Source of the DNA: Parvimonas parva
GTDB taxonomy: Bacteria > Bacillota > Clostridia > Tissierellales > Peptoniphilaceae
Length of the DNA: 64,000 bases
Direction: 5' to 3'
Assembly (NCBI RefSeq): GCF_016552165.1
Contig: NZ_JACVDA010000004.1
Coordinates: 1 to 64,000, forward strand
The position numbers were made by a program, and so were the translations under genes. The notes beneath the pieces were generated by a model. That model made no database searches. It was not told where the DNA came from and saw nothing but the letters and a program-made list of their open reading frames with translations. Of this stretch, positions 26,972 to 36,261 are shown piece after piece. Position 1 is the first letter of the stretch. Each line of letters opens with the position of its first letter.

Positions 26972-28657
26972 CTAAATTGAAAACTTACCTTTTGTAAGTT
27001 TATTTAAAATCCAATTTACTAATAATACAAAAATCAAAATCGCAGTAGCAAGTACACTGGCTATCTGTTGACTATGATAAGTTTGATAATTATAAAGTTC
27101 AAAACCGATAGTCTTTGTATGTGATGAATACAACAATGTACTCATAGTAAGTTCATAAAAACAAGGCATAAAGATTAAAAATATACCTGCAACTATTGAC
27201 GGCATTATTAAAGGAGCTGTAACATCTTTAATCATTCTAAGCCAACCGGCTCCTGAAATCTGAGATGCCTCTTCTAAAGAAGGATGTACTTGACTCATTC
27301 CTGAAACTACAGTCCTCATTCCCATTAACATATACTTAATCATATATGCAACTATCATAATATAAATTGTATTATAAATATTTATTCCAAATTTACCACT
27401 CATTGTCATTATAAGGGCAAGAGCTATTGCAATACTTGGAGTTCCTGAACCTACAGTAATCAAAAAGTCAGGTATTTTTCTTCCCTTTACTTTTGTTCTT
27501 TCAAGCAAATAAGCCATCATACAAGAAATTATTATTCCTAAAAATGCAGCAGCACAAGCAGCAACTAAACTGTTTATTGTCGAACTTAATATGCTATCTC
27601 TTGCAAGCATTTGTTTCCAAAACTTAAATGAAATATTTGATAAAGACAATGATTTACCCATATTAACAGTTACAGACGTAAGAGCTACGGTTATAAAAGG
27701 AACTATTACTACAACAAAAGCAAAAATAGAAACTAATACTGTAAGAGGAGTTCTCCATTTTCCTAAATCAACTATTACAGGTCTTGTAGATTTTCCGCTC
27801 ATAGTTATAAATTGTTTTTTTCCAAGAACAAATGTTGAAAAATACAAAACTACATTTGCAATTATCATCAAAAATACTGCTAGAGTTGTAGCATCAATTA
27901 TGCCTTCTTCGTTTCCTATATGAACAAACTCAATTATTCTGGTTGTAACAGTATGAATCTGTCCTGGAGCTCCTATTATTGAAGGAATACCGTAACAGGA
28001 TGCAGCTGTTACAAAAACTAGAAGTCCTGCAGCGATTAAACTTGGTGTCATCATTGGAATTGTAACTGTAAATAAAGTCTTTAAAGGACTTGCACCTGAA
28101 ATTCTAGCAGCTTCTTCAAGAGAAGGATCCATCTTTTCCATTGCACGAGAAATTGTTATAAAGGCATAAGGATAATAAAAACAAGTAAGAACCCAAATCA
28201 TTCCCCATACACTATAAATATTAAAAATTGGTTGACTAAGCCCAAATACTTTTTGAATAAGCGTATTCAAAGTTCCAACCCTTGGATTTAAAAGTCTAAG
28301 CCAAGCCATTGCTCCTACATAAGGAGGAACCATATATGTAATAACAAACATAGTTCTAAATATTTTTTTTCCGTATAAATTAGTTCTTCCTACTAAAAAT
28401 GCAAGAGGAAAAGCTATTAACATTCCAAAAAAAGTTGTTGCAACTGCCGTTATAATAGTATTTTTTACAGCTATAAAGTTTGCATCATAGCTATATACTC
28501 TTTTGAAAGCTTCAAGAGTAAAACTTCCATTTGGAAATACGGACTTAACAAAAAGATACAAAAGTGGAAAAACTTCAAAAACAATTAAAAGCGCAACTAT
28601 CGACAACATTATTATCCACTTTATATCTAATCTAAATTTTCTTTCTGTCTTTTGCAT
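26972..28657 (-). CDS. ABC transporter permease, Fe3+ (FbpB) type, two fused domains
   Basis: 561 aa with about twelve membrane helices, made of two BPD_transp modules. Each carries its EAA coupling loop: EEAARISGASPLKTLFTVTIPMM in the first half and EEASQISGAGWLRM in the second. Such fused permeases are typical of AfuB/FbpB iron transporters. I choose ATG 28657 with AAAGG seven nt upstream; the frame to 28678 has no ribosome site. Confidence 0.88.
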   Translation of the reverse strand: MQKTERKFRLDIKWIIMLSIVALLIVFEVFPLLYLFVKSVFPNGSFTLEAFKRVYSYDANFIAVKNTIITAVATTFFGMLIAFPLAFLVGRTNLYGKKIFRTMFVITYMVPPYVGAMAWLRLLNPRVGTLNTLIQKVFGLSQPIFNIYSVWGMIWVLTCFYYPYAFITISRAMEKMDPSLEEAARISGASPLKTLFTVTIPMMTPSLIAAGLLVFVTAASCYGIPSIIGAPGQIHTVTTRIIEFVHIGNEEGIIDATTLAVFLMIIANVVLYFSTFVLGKKQFITMSGKSTRPVIVDLGKWRTPLTVLVSIFAFVVVIVPFITVALTSVTVNMGKSLSLSNISFKFWKQMLARDSILSSTINSLVAACAAAFLGIIISCMMAYLLERTKVKGRKIPDFLITVGSGTPSIAIALALIMTMSGKFGINIYNTIYIMIVAYMIKYMLMGMRTVVSGMSQVHPSLEEASQISGAGWLRMIKDVTAPLIMPSIVAGIFLIFMPCFYELTMSTLLYSSHTKTIGFELYNYQTYHSQQIASVLATAILIFVLLVNWILNKLTKGKFSI

Positions 28658-28677
28658 AAAATAACCTTTCATTAACA

Positions 28678-28695
28678 AGAGGGAGTTTCCTCCCC
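28678..28695 (-). other. Intercistronic hairpin with GAAA tetraloop
   Basis: On the minus strand GGGGGAG - GAAA - CTCCCTC forms a very stable 7-bp stem closed by a GNRA tetraloop, between the binding-protein gene and the permease. There is no T-run, so it is more likely an mRNA-stabilising structure or 3' end-protecting element than a terminator. Confidence 0.6.
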
Positions 28696-28745
28696 CCGTT
28701 ATATTTTTTTATTTTGAAACAATAATTTCAAATTATTCTGTGAAT

Positions 28746-29804
28746 TTATTTTTTACCGATTGTATCAGTAAACATTTTTCTTAAGCCATCTCTATCTTTA
28801 ACTAATTGTTCCCATTTAACTTTTATACTATTTCCAGTTATTTCAGAAGTTTTGATTGCATCATAAGGAATTTCAGAGAAATCTTTTAATACAGAGTGCA
28901 TCCAGCCCTTAACTATATATTTTTGACCTTCTTCTGATAAGAACCATTTTGAAATGGCCTCAGCTGCTTTTGTATTTTTATTTTCAGTTAATTTTTCATC
29001 TACAACCATAATTGGTGAAGGAACTACAATTGTTCCGTCTTTAGGATAAATAACTTCAAGAGGTGATTTTTCTTCTTCTCTCTTCTTAAGAACTGACTCT
29101 TCAAGAATCATAAGTTCATCCATTTCTCCTGTTTCAAGTTTAGCTAAAGCTACACTTCCAGCCTCAACAGCAACTTTTTTATTAGCTAATTTTGTAAAAT
29201 ATTCTTCATTATATTTGTCCTTCAATCCACTAACTGCTGCAAGAGCTGTACCTGATTTTAATGGGTCTGACATTGATATTTTGCCTGCCAATGTTTCTTT
29301 TTCTGCAAATTCTTTAAAACTTTGAGCAATGTCTTCCTTCTTAGTTTTTTCAGGATTATAAGCTAATACCATATTAGAAATTCTAACAGGATACCAATAA
29401 CCTTCTTTATCATATTCAAAGGCTAATTTATCCTTGTTTTCAATTTCAAATTTATGTAAAATCTTCTTTTCCTTTAACTCATAAGCATAAGATGGTTCTG
29501 CAACCATTATTATATCACAAGCAAGTTTTCCGGCCTCGATTTCCCCTGCAACTTTTGTTTGTAAAGTACCTGTTCCACCTTGGAAAAATTCAACTTCACA
29601 GTTAGGGAATTTCTTTTTAAGAGCAGGTTTCATATTATCTATTATATCTTCATACATTGAAGTATAGATTCTTACCTTACCTGTAACTTCTTCATTTGAT
29701 TTCATATTGTTACTTACTTCATCTTTTTTTTCTGTCTTTGCTCCACAAGCAGTAGCACCAATCATTAATGCAGATAGCATAAGTGCTAAAAATTTTTTTC
29801 TCAT
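28746..29804 (-). CDS. ABC transporter substrate-binding lipoprotein, Fe3+ (FbpA/AfuA) type
   Basis: 352 aa. Signal MRKKFLALMLSALMIGATACG with Cys20 as lipid anchor, then an acidic/Lys linker and a class-F binding fold (KVRIYTSMYEDIIDNMKPALKKKFP, VEFFQGGTGTLQTKV, DIIMVAEPSYAYEL). Start ATG with AGGAGG upstream. First gene of the operon. Confidence 0.85.
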   Translation of the reverse strand: MRKKFLALMLSALMIGATACGAKTEKKDEVSNNMKSNEEVTGKVRIYTSMYEDIIDNMKPALKKKFPNCEVEFFQGGTGTLQTKVAGEIEAGKLACDIIMVAEPSYAYELKEKKILHKFEIENKDKLAFEYDKEGYWYPVRISNMVLAYNPEKTKKEDIAQSFKEFAEKETLAGKISMSDPLKSGTALAAVSGLKDKYNEEYFTKLANKKVAVEAGSVALAKLETGEMDELMILEESVLKKREEEKSPLEVIYPKDGTIVVPSPIMVVDEKLTENKNTKAAEAISKWFLSEEGQKYIVKGWMHSVLKDFSEIPYDAIKTSEITGNSIKVKWEQLVKDRDGLRKMFTDTIGKK

Positions 29805-29837
29805 AAAATCCTCCTAACGAAAAATATTATATTTTTA

Positions 29838-29865
29838 ATTGTATAAACAATCTAAACTGATTATA
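29838..29865 (-). promoter_or_regulatory. Putative promoter -10 and operator of the Fe3+-type ABC operon
   Basis: TATAAT on the minus strand (29860-29865) has only a poor -35. Just downstream lies the palindrome ATTGT-4-ACAAT (29838-29851), in a position to hold a repressor. No Fur or DtxR consensus is evident. Confidence 0.35.
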
Positions 29866-30045
29866 CTAAATTTTTATAAAAAAATCTACAATTTTTTAAT
29901 ATTTTAACAAAATAATTTCCTTTTAACAACATTGATATGTATAAAAGTAAAAATATAAACTATTGTTTAAATATTTAAAACATAACAAAAACGAAACAAA
30001 CAAAAAAGAGAATATCCTGTATAATTAAAACAACAAATAAGTTAA

Positions 30046-31722
30046 CTATATATTTCTTAAAACTATTCTATGATTATCAGTATCAGATATAAATATATTT
30101 TTATCATCTTTAAAACAAGCACATCTTGGCAATGAAAATCTTTTATAACCTAAACCTCTTTTTTCACCAATACAAGATAATACATTCATATCATTAATAT
30201 TATCAATAATATAAATCTTAGAATTACCGCTATCTACAATTAGATACTTATTAAATTCTTTACAAAAATATCTAGGCTTTTTTAACTTAATATGATGCCC
30301 ATTTAAATTTACATTTTTTATAACTTTAAAACTTTTATCTATATTTACTTCAACAACAGAATTATTACCAGTATCAGCAACTAAAAATTTAGTTAAAGAA
30401 GAAAAACTCACACTATGTATATCCTTAAATTTATAATTTACTAAAGAACTATCAAATATTAAATTATAATTTTCAATTGAATATACCACAAATTTGTTTG
30501 AAGATGATACTAATAAATAATTATCTTTTAAAATAGCTGATTGTAACCAGTCCTTTTTATCAAAATTATTATTAAACAATTCAGAACTAAACTCAATATA
30601 TTCTTTTAATTGGTAATCATAATATATTAATCTACGATTTTTACTATCTGTAATCAATAATTTTTCTTCATTCCAACTAACATATCTTGGAAATTGAAGA
30701 CCTTTGCCATTAAATTTAGTTAATACTGTTAATACTTTATTATTTTTCATTATTTTTATCTCATTATTTCCACTATCGGCTATAGCTAATAGTTTATATT
30801 TTTTTGACCATGCTATCACTCTAGGAAAATTAAAAATAGAAGATTCTATTATGGAATTACCATAAACTGATTTAGTTTTCCCAGTTTTTGTATTTAATAA
30901 AATAATATTAAGATTCGAACCTTTACATTGAGCAATTAAAATTTTATCTCCATAATATCCCATTATAGACGGAGCCCAAAAGCCATATTTTAAATTACCG
31001 ACTTTAGATGTATTACCATATATTTTTAAAATCTCTTTATTTTTAGAAACACTTATAATCCTATGACCTCTTTGTTCTGAAATTATATATTCGTTTTTAT
31101 ATTTCATGGCAGAAACAGGTATAAACAATCTATTATTTTCATATCCTGGATCATCATATTTACCATATGTCCACAAAATTTCACCACTAAAACTAATTTC
31201 ATGTACACAATTCGCAGATGCATCAACTATCAATATTCTTTCATCTAAAATTTCAAACCAAAAAGGTTCTATAAAAAAATTTTTATCAAGATATATTATT
31301 TTATCAACATTAAAAGTTTCTAAACTCAAAAAAACTAATCTTAATTTTGTAGTAGAAAATATAATATTATTATTTACTACTTTTAAATGTATTAACTTTT
31401 CATCACTTTCTAAGCTATAAAAACTTTTTCTTAAGCATCTTTTCTTTAATTGTTCTTCATATTTATATATTGAATTATCTCTTTTAGAATAATAATATGC
31501 ACCATTTTTTGACTCAACATAATAATCAACTTGATTATCAATTTTTATTTTTTTTATTTCTACAATATCTAAATTATAATCATAATCTATTTTATATACA
31601 TATTTATTTTCTTCTATAAAAATGTATTGTCCTTTTTCTGAAACACCTAAATATTTAATATAATTGTTTTTATTTTCAATAAAATTTCTACAATACTTAA
31701 TACCTATATCTTCCTCTTTCAC
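30046..31722 (-). CDS. NHL/beta-propeller repeat protein, unknown
   Basis: 558 aa, no signal peptide or membrane segment, so cytosolic. The C-terminal 400 residues contain repeated blades with the NHL pattern: LLAIADSGNNEIKIM, LLITDSKNRRLIYYD, FLVADTGNNSVVEV, YLIVDSGNSKIYIID, IFISDTDNHRIVLRN. NHL propellers bind proteins or RNA. The start is GTG with AGGA six bases upstream. A 72-codon open frame without a proper start ends one base before it, which looks like the 3' remnant of a partner gene. Confidence 0.65.
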   Translation of the reverse strand: MKEEDIGIKYCRNFIENKNNYIKYLGVSEKGQYIFIEENKYVYKIDYDYNLDIVEIKKIKIDNQVDYYVESKNGAYYYSKRDNSIYKYEEQLKKRCLRKSFYSLESDEKLIHLKVVNNNIIFSTTKLRLVFLSLETFNVDKIIYLDKNFFIEPFWFEILDERILIVDASANCVHEISFSGEILWTYGKYDDPGYENNRLFIPVSAMKYKNEYIISEQRGHRIISVSKNKEILKIYGNTSKVGNLKYGFWAPSIMGYYGDKILIAQCKGSNLNIILLNTKTGKTKSVYGNSIIESSIFNFPRVIAWSKKYKLLAIADSGNNEIKIMKNNKVLTVLTKFNGKGLQFPRYVSWNEEKLLITDSKNRRLIYYDYQLKEYIEFSSELFNNNFDKKDWLQSAILKDNYLLVSSSNKFVVYSIENYNLIFDSSLVNYKFKDIHSVSFSSLTKFLVADTGNNSVVEVNIDKSFKVIKNVNLNGHHIKLKKPRYFCKEFNKYLIVDSGNSKIYIIDNINDMNVLSCIGEKRGLGYKRFSLPRCACFKDDKNIFISDTDNHRIVLRNI

Positions 31723-31723
31723 T

Positions 31724-31942
31724 TTATTTCCTACACTTTCTTGCTATAATAATTTTTATTTCATTAAATAAAAATTTTCCTTCTTTTTTAAATTCATATT
31801 TATAATATTGCTTCTTTATACGTTCTAATGCGTTCACTGTCATGCCATTTTCTCGAATCAAAACATTATATGAATTTAATATTTTAGGATCAAATTTATT
31901 TTTTTTTAATATTTCAAATAAAGATTCTTTATCATTAGTTAA
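31724..31942 (-). pseudogene. Open frame without start, probable gene remnant
   Basis: An uninterrupted frame of 72 codons with coding-like composition (DKESLFEILKKNKFDPKI, later MTVNALERIKKQYYKYEF and a basic C-terminus) opens after a TAG stop without an ATG, GTG or ribosome site at its head. It ends one base before the GTG of the propeller gene, as if it were the 3' end of an upstream operon gene whose 5' part is lost. A short product from the internal ATG (about 39 aa) is the alternative. The rest of the gap to 32259 has a small palindrome (32032-32054) and a terminator. Confidence 0.35.
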
Positions 31943-32031
31943 CTAATCTAATCTTAAAATTTTATATCATTATTATACCATATTTCCTGTTTAGATATTT
32001 TTTCAAAGGTGAATATGGTGAAATAAATATT

Positions 32032-32054
32032 ATTTCGCACAGGAATAGCGAAAT
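32032..32054. other. Small palindrome in a gene-free stretch
   Basis: ATTTCGC (32032-32038) pairs perfectly with GCGAAAT (32048-32054) over a 9-nt loop. It may be an operator or the remnant of a mobile element end. I see no match to a known regulator site. Confidence 0.3.
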
Positions 32055-32138
32055 TATATTTATTATACTATAAATGCAAAATCATTTAAATTATTTATAA
32101 TTGTACATTTGTAAATGATGTGATACCAAGAGTACAAA

Positions 32139-32175
32139 AAAAGAGAGATTTTTTATGAAAAATTGTCTCTCTTTT
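32139..32175 (-). terminator. Terminator of the Mn/Zn-type ABC operon
   Basis: Perfect 10-bp stem AAAAGAGAGA/TCTCTCTTTT; on the minus strand it ends in a T-run. It lies about 85 nt after the last gene of the metal transporter operon. Confidence 0.7.
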
Positions 32176-32259
32176 AATTTTTTATTAAATTTTTGAAATA
32201 ATCACTTCACAAATTTAAATAAAGATAAATGATAATCAAAAGTTTATTCTATCTCTATT

Positions 32260-33369
32260 TTACTTCATCCATTCATCAAATTTATTCAAGGTTTTTTCTC
32301 TGCCCATATCTGTAACTTTTATAATATCATTTTCTATATAGGCAAGTTTTTTATTTATAATACTCTTTAAAACTTTTTCAAATTTATTTTTTGCATAACA
32401 CAAATGCTCATTTATTTTTACAACATTACACTCGATGTCAGCTCTTTCAGTATTTTCATGATTTATAATATGAAGCATCATTGTAACCTCTGCAAATTCA
32501 GTTCTTTTTCTACTTTCATTTACAATCTTTCTTATAATTCCGTTTCTCGGCTCAAATATGAATACCAAGAAAAAGATTATTCCATTTACAACGGCTATTG
32601 TTCCGGCGATTGAAAGGTCGTAAATATATGCACAGTAAAATCCCAACACACTACTTAAAACTCCGACAAATACACTTATAACTATCATCTTCTTTAAATC
32701 GTGAGTCAAAAGATATGCACAAGCAGACGGCACAACCATATATGAAATTACAAGAATTGAACCAACGGCGTTAAAAGCACCAACTGTTGTAATTGAAACT
32801 AAACTCATCAAAGCGTAATAGATAACGACAGGTGCAAAGCCTGAAATCAAACTCAAATTTTTATCGAATGTAGAAATTTTTAATTCTTTAAAGAAAACTC
32901 CAATAAAAATTAAATCTATTAAAAATATTACTGCCATAACAAAAATAACTTTTGAGCCCTCATATCCAAAAAATTCTATTCTTGGAATTACAGAGAAAGC
33001 AACTTCTCCGACCAAAACGGAGTCAATACACAAATGTACTCCTCTTAAAAATTTTGAAATTATTATTATCGCAATACTAAATAAAAAAGGAAATACAAGT
33101 CCGATTGATGCATCTTCGTGTAAAGTTGTCTTTTGGTTTATGAGTTCCGTTAAAAATACCGTAAGTATTCCAACAAGTCCTGCTCCAACAATCAATAAAG
33201 GACTTGTTAAATCTTTTGTAATGAAAAATGCAATTACAATTCCAAGCAAAATTGTATGTGTTATGGAATCTATCATCATTGACATTTTTCTAAGAATCAA
33301 AAATGGTCCAAGCAATGAGCAAGCAGCTGAAACTAAACTAACAGCTATTAAAATTTCTAATTGTCGCAT
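32260..33369 (-). CDS. Metal ABC transporter permease with C-terminal winged-helix-like domain
   Basis: 369 aa. Residues 1-275 form an eight- to nine-helix ABC-3 (ZnuB/MntB type) permease (LLGPFLILRKMSMMIDSITHTILLGI). The last 95 residues (TEFAEVTMMLHIINHEN...INKKLAYIENDIIKVTDMGREKTLNKF) are soluble and resemble the winged-helix part of DtxR/MntR-like regulators; a similar tail is known in Bacillus MntC-type permeases. It overlaps the other permease by 13 nt. The start ATG is preceded by AAGGAGGG in that gene. Confidence 0.88.
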   Translation of the reverse strand: MRQLEILIAVSLVSAACSLLGPFLILRKMSMMIDSITHTILLGIVIAFFITKDLTSPLLIVGAGLVGILTVFLTELINQKTTLHEDASIGLVFPFLFSIAIIIISKFLRGVHLCIDSVLVGEVAFSVIPRIEFFGYEGSKVIFVMAVIFLIDLIFIGVFFKELKISTFDKNLSLISGFAPVVIYYALMSLVSITTVGAFNAVGSILVISYMVVPSACAYLLTHDLKKMIVISVFVGVLSSVLGFYCAYIYDLSIAGTIAVVNGIIFFLVFIFEPRNGIIRKIVNESRKRTEFAEVTMMLHIINHENTERADIECNVVKINEHLCYAKNKFEKVLKSIINKKLAYIENDIIKVTDMGREKTLNKFDEWMK

Positions 33370-34250
33370 TTAGTCCCTCCTTGCATTGTTCTCTTTTTAA
33401 CAAACAAAATCCCTTTTTTCGGCGAAAATAATATACTGAAAAATACAATTATACTTGCAACTATCGTTATGACAGGTCCGGTTGACAAGCCTTTGTAGTA
33501 CATACTTATAAATGAACCGACTATTCCTGAAAACGCGCCGAAAATTCCTGATAAAATCATCATAATATTAAATTTGTCAGTCCATTGTCTTGCTGCAACC
33601 GGTGGTGCAATAAGCATTGTACTCATAAGAATTACTCCAACTGATTGAATTCCCATTACAATGGAAATAACGAGTAAAACTATTAAAATTCCAGTCATTA
33701 TATTTATCGAAAAGCCTTTTGTTTGTGCAAATTCAGGGTCGAATGAATATAACTTCAACTCTTTCCAGAATAATAAAATTACAAATAAAACTAAAATAAT
33801 TATTCCAATTAAAAAATAAATATCCTTTTTTAAAAATGCAGCAGCTTGACCGAATATGAATTTATCGAGACCTGCTTGATTTGTATTTGCTTTTCTTTGA
33901 ATAAGTGCAAGCAGTACAACACCAAGTCCAAAAAATGTTGACAAAACTATTGCCAATGCGCTATCAAACTTTACTTTTGACTTCAAATCTATTCCAAAAA
34001 TGAGAAGTGCCGATACAACTCCGGCAATAAATGCTCCTAAAAGTAAAAATTCTAAATTTTTAATTCCAAGCACCATAAAGGCAATACAAACTCCCGGAAG
34101 TGTTGAATGGCTAATTGCATCACAAATAAGCCCTTGTTTCTTTACCGTAACATAAACTCCCATAACTCCACTTAAAAGCCCCAAAAGTCCGGAGCCTATT
34201 GTAATCATCAAAAAAGTATAGTCCGTAAGTAAATCTAAAATTCCATTCAT
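33357..34250 (-). CDS. Metal ABC transporter permease, Mn/Zn type
   Basis: 297 aa, ABC-3 family with about eight to nine membrane helices. The typical motif VTVKKQGLICDAISHSTLPGVCIAFM lies near residues 31-56. It forms a heterodimeric channel with the next permease. It starts two bases after the ATPase gene; the operon order is binding protein - ATPase - permease - permease. Confidence 0.9.
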   Translation of the reverse strand: MNGILDLLTDYTFLMITIGSGLLGLLSGVMGVYVTVKKQGLICDAISHSTLPGVCIAFMVLGIKNLEFLLLGAFIAGVVSALLIFGIDLKSKVKFDSALAIVLSTFFGLGVVLLALIQRKANTNQAGLDKFIFGQAAAFLKKDIYFLIGIIILVLFVILLFWKELKLYSFDPEFAQTKGFSINIMTGILIVLLVISIVMGIQSVGVILMSTMLIAPPVAARQWTDKFNIMMILSGIFGAFSGIVGSFISMYYKGLSTGPVITIVASIIVFFSILFSPKKGILFVKKRTMQGGTKCDN

Positions 34251-34252
34251 AT

Positions 34253-34963
34253 CTACACCCTGTAAGCCTTATTTATATTTTCTTCTATAAAAACGTCCTT
34301 GACTGAGCCTGATGCAACAACTAATTTATTTAAAAGTACAACATCATCAAAATATTCTTCAACTGTTCGTAAATCGTGATGAACAACTACGATAGTCTTT
34401 CCTGAATCTCTAAGCTCTTTTAAAATTTTCATAATTTCTTTTTCAGTCTTGGCATCAACACCCTTTAAAGGCTCGTCAAGAAAATAAATTTCGCTGTCTT
34501 GAACCAATGCTCTTGACAAGAAAACTCTTTGTTGTTGTCCTCCTGAAAGGTCGCTTATTTGTCTGTCAACATATTCTTCCATACCAAGTTTTTTTAAAGC
34601 CTCTAAAGATAATTCTTTCTCTTTCTTTCCGGCTCTTTTTATCCAACCGAGTTTTCCGTAAGTTCCCATCATAACAACGTCCAGTACATCGGTTGGAAAG
34701 TCCCAATCCACAGACTCACTCTGTGGTACGTAGGAAATATTTTTTCTAAATTCCTTATAAGTTTTATCGAAAAATAAAATTTTTCCTGATGAAATAGGAA
34801 TCAAATTTAACATCGCCTTTAACAAAGTCGATTTACCGGCACCATTCGGACCTAAAATCGCAGTAAGTTTGCCTTTTTTAATATCCAAATCAACGTCCCA
34901 AACAACAGGTTTTGAATAATAGGCAATAGTTAAATCTTCAACCTTTACAGCTATATCGTTCAT
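34253..34963 (-). CDS. Metal ABC transporter ATP-binding protein, Mn/Zn type
   Basis: 236 aa. Walker A GPNGAGKST, signature LSGGQQQR, Walker B EIYFLDEP and switch His in VVHHDLRTV are all present. The segment SYVPQSESVDWDFPT is characteristic of the manganese/zinc (MntB/SitB/PsaB) subgroup. Start ATG with GGAGG upstream. Confidence 0.92.
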   Translation of the reverse strand: MNDIAVKVEDLTIAYYSKPVVWDVDLDIKKGKLTAILGPNGAGKSTLLKAMLNLIPISSGKILFFDKTYKEFRKNISYVPQSESVDWDFPTDVLDVVMMGTYGKLGWIKRAGKKEKELSLEALKKLGMEEYVDRQISDLSGGQQQRVFLSRALVQDSEIYFLDEPLKGVDAKTEKEIMKILKELRDSGKTIVVVHHDLRTVEEYFDDVVLLNKLVVASGSVKDVFIEENINKAYRV

Positions 34964-34981
34964 TTTTTTCCTCCAAAATAC

Positions 34982-35025
34982 AAAAATCTCCCACTACAAT
35001 AAGTATATATAATTAGGAGATTTTT
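34982..35025 (-). terminator. Intra-operon terminator between binding protein and ATPase genes
   Basis: A 10-bp perfect stem AAAAATCTCC/GGAGATTTTT, with a 24-nt AT-rich loop and a T-rich tail on the minus strand, lies between the binding-protein stop (35034) and the ATPase start (34963). It probably ends most transcripts, so that binding protein is made in excess over the membrane parts. Confidence 0.6.
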
Positions 35026-35033
35026 TTCAAGTA

Positions 35034-35996
35034 TTATTTTAAAGCATTAACTATAGTATCAATATTATATTTAAACATTGAGATATAAGTATTTTCTTTT
35101 GTATTATCATCTCCCAATGAGTCGGAATATAATTCTCCACCTATTTTTACATTATGACCTTTAGCTTTACAAGATTCAACTAAAGATTCAATTGTTTTCT
35201 TAGGAACTGAAGATTCAACAAAAACTGCTTTTATTTTTGTTTTAACTAAAAAATCTGAAAGTTTCTTTATATCAGCTGCACTTGCTTCTGATTCTGTACT
35301 AATTCCTTGAATTGCTTCTACTCTAAAACCGAATTCCTTTGCAAAATAGTTAAAAGCGTCATGAGCAGTAACTAAAACTCTTTGATTTTCCGGTAACTCT
35401 TTAACTTTTTTATTTATATAAGCAGAAAGTTCATCAAGTTCTTTTTCATATTTTGCAAGATTTTTATCAATCTCAGCAGATTTTGAGCTATCAGTTTTCT
35501 TTAAACCTTCAGCAACATTCTTTGCGGCAACTTTCCAGTTTTTAATACTGAACCACATATGAGGGTCGTTTGGACCTGCACCTTCTTCTTCCCAAGGAAG
35601 TAAATCTTCTTTTGGAATATTGTTAGCGGCAGTTACAACATTTTTATTTTGTTTTTCCAGACCTTGTAAAACTTCTCCCATTTGACCTTCCAAATGTAAT
35701 CCGTTTACAACAACAACATCAGCCTTTTCAAGTTTTTCAACATCTCCAGCAGTCGGTTTGTATAAATGAGGGTCAACCCCCGCTTTCATCATTCCTTCAA
35801 CTTCAAAATTATCTCCACCTATTTGCTTTACCAAGTCTGTAAGCATTGTACTTGTAGCAATAACTTTTTTCTTTTCAGCCTTTTGCTCAGTTTTCTTTTC
35901 TTCCTTTTTCATTTTATCGTCAGCTTTCTTTGTACAAGCTCCCAAAACTCCTACTGAAAGCACTAACGCAAGTAATAAAATAAATTTATTTTTCAT
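35034..35996 (-). CDS. Metal ABC transporter substrate-binding lipoprotein (TroA/PsaA type)
   Basis: 320 aa. Lipoprotein signal MKNKFILLLALVLSVGVLGAC with lipobox LGAC, then a Lys/Glu-rich linker. Metal ligands of the cluster 9 family are visible: His in DPHLYKP, His in DPHMWFS, the AHDAFNYFA segment, and Asp in LYSDSLG. Manganese or zinc is likely; the acidic ligand set slightly favours manganese. I choose ATG at 35996 (AGGAGG 6 nt upstream), as the longer frame places 27 residues before the signal peptide. Confidence 0.92.
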   Translation of the reverse strand: MKNKFILLLALVLSVGVLGACTKKADDKMKKEEKKTEQKAEKKKVIATSTMLTDLVKQIGGDNFEVEGMMKAGVDPHLYKPTAGDVEKLEKADVVVVNGLHLEGQMGEVLQGLEKQNKNVVTAANNIPKEDLLPWEEEGAGPNDPHMWFSIKNWKVAAKNVAEGLKKTDSSKSAEIDKNLAKYEKELDELSAYINKKVKELPENQRVLVTAHDAFNYFAKEFGFRVEAIQGISTESEASAADIKKLSDFLVKTKIKAVFVESSVPKKTIESLVESCKAKGHNVKIGGELYSDSLGDDNTKENTYISMFKYNIDTIVNALK

Positions 35997-36048
35997 ACTT
36001 TTCCTCCTAAATTTTTCTTGAAGAATATTTATTTTTCTCTCCTTATAT

Positions 36049-36077
36049 ATATTACCATATTTTTTAAATAATATCAA
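36049..36077 (-). promoter_or_regulatory. SigA promoter of the Mn/Zn-type ABC operon
   Basis: On the minus strand TTGATA (36072-36077), 17-bp spacer, TAATAT (36049-36054). A palindrome AATAAT-TGAT-ATTATT overlaps the -35, a possible site for a metal-responsive repressor. Confidence 0.6.
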
Positions 36078-36232
36078 TTATTATTACTTATTTTTATAAA
36101 AATATTTTTCACTTGATAAAATATTAATTTTTCAACATTTTATAATTACAGATTATAATTTTTTGTACAATAAACACCCTTACACGATGCTTTGCATCGA
36201 GTGGATAACTTAGAACCTTGTTATTTCATAAC

Positions 36233-36260
36233 AAAAAAAGCACTCTTTCGAGTGCCTTTT
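36233..36260 (-). terminator. Terminator of the gltX-DUF2207-lemA operon
   Basis: AAAAGGCACTC-GAAA-GAGTGCTTTTTTT on the minus strand: 6-bp GC-rich stem with GNRA loop, extended by A-T pairs and seven T. It starts at the lemA stop. Confidence 0.85.
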
Positions 36261-36261
36261 A

